Source: Erysipelotrichaceae bacterium (GTDB lineage: Bacteria; Bacillota_I; Bacilli_A; Erysipelotrichales; Erysipelotrichaceae). From it: DNA of 36,144 bases. Location of the stretch: contig CAAGJS010000107.1 of the NCBI GenBank assembly GCA_900770275.1, positions 1 through 36,144 of the forward strand. Direction: 5' to 3'. Made by a program: the position numbers and the translations under genes. Positions 34,145 through 36,144 of the stretch are shown one piece after another. The notes under the pieces were generated by a model. That model saw only the letters and a list, made by a program, of their open reading frames with translations, made no database searches and was not told the origin of the DNA. The stretch's first letter is position 1. Each line of letters opens with the position of its first letter.

Positions 34145-35611
34145 TCACTCCTGCTGAAGCAGATCGCTACGAATATAGAGGCTGTAAGTGCGGATCTGAT
34201 CATCGTAGTAATACTTTGATGTGATCTGCTCCAGCAGCTCATAGCCATCTTTTCCTATCTTCCTCAGATGCACCGGATCACTCGTCGATGTAATAAGAAA
34301 ATCATAACGCTGGGAAGCTATGCATGCCTCAGTCACTTCATCGAAATCCGCAATGGGGCTGTTTACCACCGTAAAGTAGCGGCATGAGGGAATGTAGCCT
34401 TCCTTCAGATAGAAGCCCTCATCATAGGCATGGTACATCAGAAGCGTCGGATGATCCGTATATTGTTTCATCACGGCATCCAGCTCGTTCTGAACGATAT
34501 CCTGCTTTCCAAGCCGCGTAATATTTATCGAAAAGAATACCGATACTGCACATCCAGTTGCGCAGACCGCTGTCACAAGCTTTTTACGGGGCAGCGACTC
34601 CCCTTCCAGAATCAGCAGGAAGGAATACATATAGATTGGATAAATATAGTAATAAATGACCCGGCCGCCGATCATCAGAAGGCCATACCAGAAAACAAAC
34701 GTCATCAGCAGAACGAACTTCTCATCACGGTCATTCTTCTGTATCAGGAAGATGAGACTTGCCAAAAGAAGCCACGGAATGCTGAAGAAATTAAGCCGGC
34801 AGAACCAGGCCAGTGTCTTCGTAAAGGCTTTGGCGAGAATTACGAGACGACTTTCTTCTATCGCATAATTGGTAAGATTGAACGTAAAATACGTCTCAAC
34901 AAAGGCATCGAAAATGCCCTGGCCGTAAAGAATCAGGCAGATGACGGCACTGATTCCGGCAAAGGTACCTACCACAATACCGATACAGGGAACGATCTTT
35001 TTCCGATCCAGACGCCATTGATACACAATCACCGCAATTGCCAGTCCGGCGAAGAAGCCGCACATACTGAACTTTAAGAAAAACGTAAATGCCAGCGCAA
35101 TTCCGGTCCAGACGCAGAACGAAGCGGAAAATGACTTCTTTGCATGCACCGTGCGCAATGCCAGCATCAGTATTCCCGTAAACGCCGGCAGCGCATATTC
35201 CTCGACCGATCCGCCGCCAAAATTGAAGGCGCTGCCCGTCATCATTGCGACCGCCAGCAGAATCAGGGAAAGATAATGGTTCCCTTCCCGGTAAATCTGA
35301 ACCGTCTTTTGCGTAAACCGCAGAAATAGAAAGAAGGCAGCCACTTCCAGAACAAATACACCGATAAAAGAATGTGAAGAGATCAATGCCGCCAGCGCAT
35401 AGAGCCAGTAGGTCAAAGGTCCCTTATGGTCGAACAGATCGACGTACATCTGTTTTCCGTCAACGATGCCGCGGCCGATCGTAAAAAAAACGTTGGCATC
35501 GCTCCATGGATTGGCACCGTAGAGAAATGAAGACGTTGAAAAGATGCTCAAAGCACCTGCCGCAATCAGCAGAAGAATCAGATAATTTCTTACTTCAGAT
35601 CCCCTCTTCAT
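34145..35611 (-). CDS. GT-C-like polytopic membrane glycosyltransferase
   Basis: About 488 residues from ATG 35611 (a GTG at 35620 is possible; CGGAG at 8-9 nt favours the ATG). The first loop holds NPWSDANVFFTIGRG and YVDLFDHKGPLTYWLYALA, the block shared with the two other GT-C genes here, and GFFAGLAIAVIVYQ, which matches the frameshift region of 727-2159. About eleven membrane segments and a soluble C-terminal domain (ACIASQRYDFLITSTSDP) complete it. Probable role: addition of a side sugar from a polyprenyl-phosphate donor. gtrA follows after 35 nt. A TGATATAAT extended -10 precedes it. Confidence 0.82.
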   Translation of the reverse strand: MKRGSEVRNYLILLLIAAGALSIFSTSSFLYGANPWSDANVFFTIGRGIVDGKQMYVDLFDHKGPLTYWLYALAALISSHSFIGVFVLEVAAFFLFLRFTQKTVQIYREGNHYLSLILLAVAMMTGSAFNFGGGSVEEYALPAFTGILMLALRTVHAKKSFSASFCVWTGIALAFTFFLKFSMCGFFAGLAIAVIVYQWRLDRKKIVPCIGIVVGTFAGISAVICLILYGQGIFDAFVETYFTFNLTNYAIEESRLVILAKAFTKTLAWFCRLNFFSIPWLLLASLIFLIQKNDRDEKFVLLMTFVFWYGLLMIGGRVIYYYIYPIYMYSFLLILEGESLPRKKLVTAVCATGCAVSVFFSINITRLGKQDIVQNELDAVMKQYTDHPTLLMYHAYDEGFYLKEGYIPSCRYFTVVNSPIADFDEVTEACIASQRYDFLITSTSDPVHLRKIGKDGYELLEQITSKYYYDDQIRTYSLYIRSDLLQQE

Positions 35612-35640
35612 CTCTGACACTCCGAAGGCGATTATATCAT
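35612..35640 (-). promoter_or_regulatory. Extended -10 promoter
   Basis: The minus strand reads TGATATAAT (35639-35631), an extended -10 (TGnTATAAT), 19 nt before the ATG at 35611, with a CGGAG ribosome site between. No good -35 is needed for such promoters. It would drive the three genes 35611-32177. Confidence 0.55.
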
Positions 35641-35647
35641 AGGTACC

Positions 35648-35920
35648 TTAGCCGCTGATTGTGCGTACAAGCAGATAGATCCTGTCCGCAAGCGGAGTCA
35701 CCGTATAACCGGAAAGATCCAGATCCTCCAGCTGCAGATTCTGATACGTGTTGGAAAAGATCAGCAGAAACCGGTCCGGCTTTTTCTGACGCAGATTTTC
35801 ATTGAACAGTTCAATGTACTCTTCTTTGGAAACTGTATCCTGGAACGTTGAAAAGTTCAGTGATGAATGGTTTCTCATCAGCATGTGCTGCCACCCGCTG
35901 TCGGTCACCAGATAATACTG
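35648..35920 (-). pseudogene. C-terminal remnant of a GT-C-like membrane protein
   Basis: The frame is open from 35920 down to a stop at 35648 and encodes about 90 residues (QYYLVTDSGWQHML ... DRIYLLVRTISG). This looks like the soluble end of the GT-C-type proteins in this locus, including a final beta-strand like IYLLVRT (compare RTYSLYIRS in the neighbour). Just upstream an in-frame TAA (35923-35921) and unrelated sequence begin, so the N-terminal membrane part is missing. The GTG at 35908 is probably not a real start. The break is best explained by an insertion or recombination at about 35920. Confidence 0.7.
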
Positions 35921-35963
35921 TTAGAATCCCTTTTTGCACAGTGTTGGTAGAATCGCCTATACT

Positions 35964-35989
35964 TTTCATAGCCCGACGGGGCTATGAAA
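35964..35989. repeat. Perfect 11-bp inverted repeat (hairpin)
   Basis: TTTCATAGCCC (35964-35974) and its exact reverse complement GGGCTATGAAA (35979-35989) enclose the tetraloop GACG. No T tract follows on either strand, so it is not a classic terminator. It may be a structured end of a mobile element. Confidence 0.75.
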
Positions 35990-36023
35990 GATAATATGCT
36001 TTGGTAATCGGTTCTGAATTAGC

Positions 36024-36073
36024 TGTGGTAGGCCTCATCAGGACCGCTTACTTAAGCATTGAGGTCTACCACA
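36024..36073. repeat. Imperfect 14-bp inverted repeat (hairpin)
   Basis: TGTGGTAGGCCTCA (36024-36037) pairs with TGAGGTCTACCACA (36060-36073) with one G-T/C-A-type mismatch around a 22-nt loop. It overlaps the last codons of the minus-strand frame that ends at 36052. Confidence 0.7.
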
Positions 36074-36144
36074 ACATGAAGTTTTTCGCTTACTTCTTCC
36101 AAACGGCGAACACCTTGGGACGGGAAGAAGTTCCTTTCGCCGTA
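36052..36144 (-). CDS. Possible C-terminal end of an unknown protein (partial at right edge)
   Basis: The minus strand is open from the window edge to a TAA at 36054-36052, giving 30 residues that end in GVRRLEEVSEKLHVVVDLNA, a normal amphipathic helix composition. The opposite strand (from ATG 36076) gives a Phe-rich sequence that looks more like a shadow. If real, this could be the end of a transposase pointing toward the truncated GT-C remnant. I do not recognise it. Confidence 0.3.
   Translation of the reverse strand, partial: YGERNFFPSQGVRRLEEVSEKLHVVVDLNA

Larger units (their letters stand above)
35921..36144. other. Probable edge of an inserted or rearranged element (unresolved)
   Basis: This 224-nt stretch has no confident gene. 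It begins where the GT-C remnant is cut. It holds two hairpins (35964-35989 and 36024-36073), two copies of TAGAATC (35922-35928 and 35948-35954), and two short frames running off the right edge: a plus frame from ATG 36076 and a minus frame ending in TAA at 36052. These would fit an insertion-sequence end, but no family can be named. Confidence 0.45.

Noticed and set aside
36024..36073. CRISPR repeat or tRNA-like structure
   Set aside because: There is a single inverted repeat with no spaced copies, and no tRNA arms or CCA-type features.

Overview
The window is a large cell-surface polysaccharide (capsule/exopolysaccharide or secondary wall polymer) biosynthesis region from a bacterium, most likely a mid-GC Bacillota (Firmicutes). 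Reasons: EpsG-type polymerase, CpsE/WbaP-type initiating transferase, Cap5E/F/G-type UDP-FucNAc enzymes, a LicD protein, a YfhO protein and GG(A)GG ribosome binding sites. Erysipelotrichales or a Clostridia relative would fit, but the sequence does not settle the genus. There are no rRNA, tRNA, CRISPR or complete insertion-sequence features.

Layout. 1-681: C-terminal end of a YfhO-like membrane protein, closed by a bidirectional terminator (691-727). 14007 down to 727 (minus): ten tightly packed genes, in transcription order GT4, GT4, Wzx flippase, GT4, CapF, GT4, EpsG-type polymerase, CapG, a large membrane protein, and a GT-C-like membrane protein split by a frameshift at a G8 tract. 14069-16875 (plus): a glycosyltransferase and a membrane protein, divergent from that operon. 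28677 down to 16883 (minus): a second ten-gene run, GT-C-like membrane protein, CpsE initiating transferase, CapE, DegT/VioA-like aminotransferase, LicD, a glycosyltransferase-like protein, a second Wzx, a GT2 interrupted by one amber codon, a class V aminotransferase, and a TagD-cytidylyltransferase/Gfo-Idh-MocA fusion. 28722-32209: three single genes in alternating orientation (EpsD-like GT4, acyltransferase 3, GT-B protein). 35611 down to 32177 (minus): two GT-C-like membrane proteins flanking GtrA. 35648-36144: a decapitated GT-C remnant next to hairpin-rich sequence that looks like the edge of an inserted element.

How the parts fit. CpsE loads the first sugar-1-phosphate on undecaprenyl phosphate. 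CapE, CapF and CapG together make UDP-N-acetyl-L-fucosamine. The GT4/GT2 enzymes extend the repeat unit, Wzx flips it and the EpsG-like protein polymerises it. The polytopic GT-C-like proteins and GtrA probably add side branches from polyprenyl-linked sugars outside the membrane. LicD, the cytidylyltransferase fusion and the class V aminotransferase look like a module that makes and transfers a CDP-activated, possibly amino-bearing phospho-substituent. No chain-length/BY-kinase (Wzz/CapAB) genes are in the window.

Most interesting points: the fused cytidylyltransferase-oxidoreductase whose oxidoreductase half lacks the family's EKP lysine, paired with an aminotransferase and LicD; a possible phase-variable G8 tract; a single amber codon in an otherwise intact GT2; four genes without a Shine-Dalgarno whose only promoter-like hexamer lies 7-11 nt before the start codon (possible leaderless mRNAs); and the truncated gene/inverted-repeat junction at the right edge.
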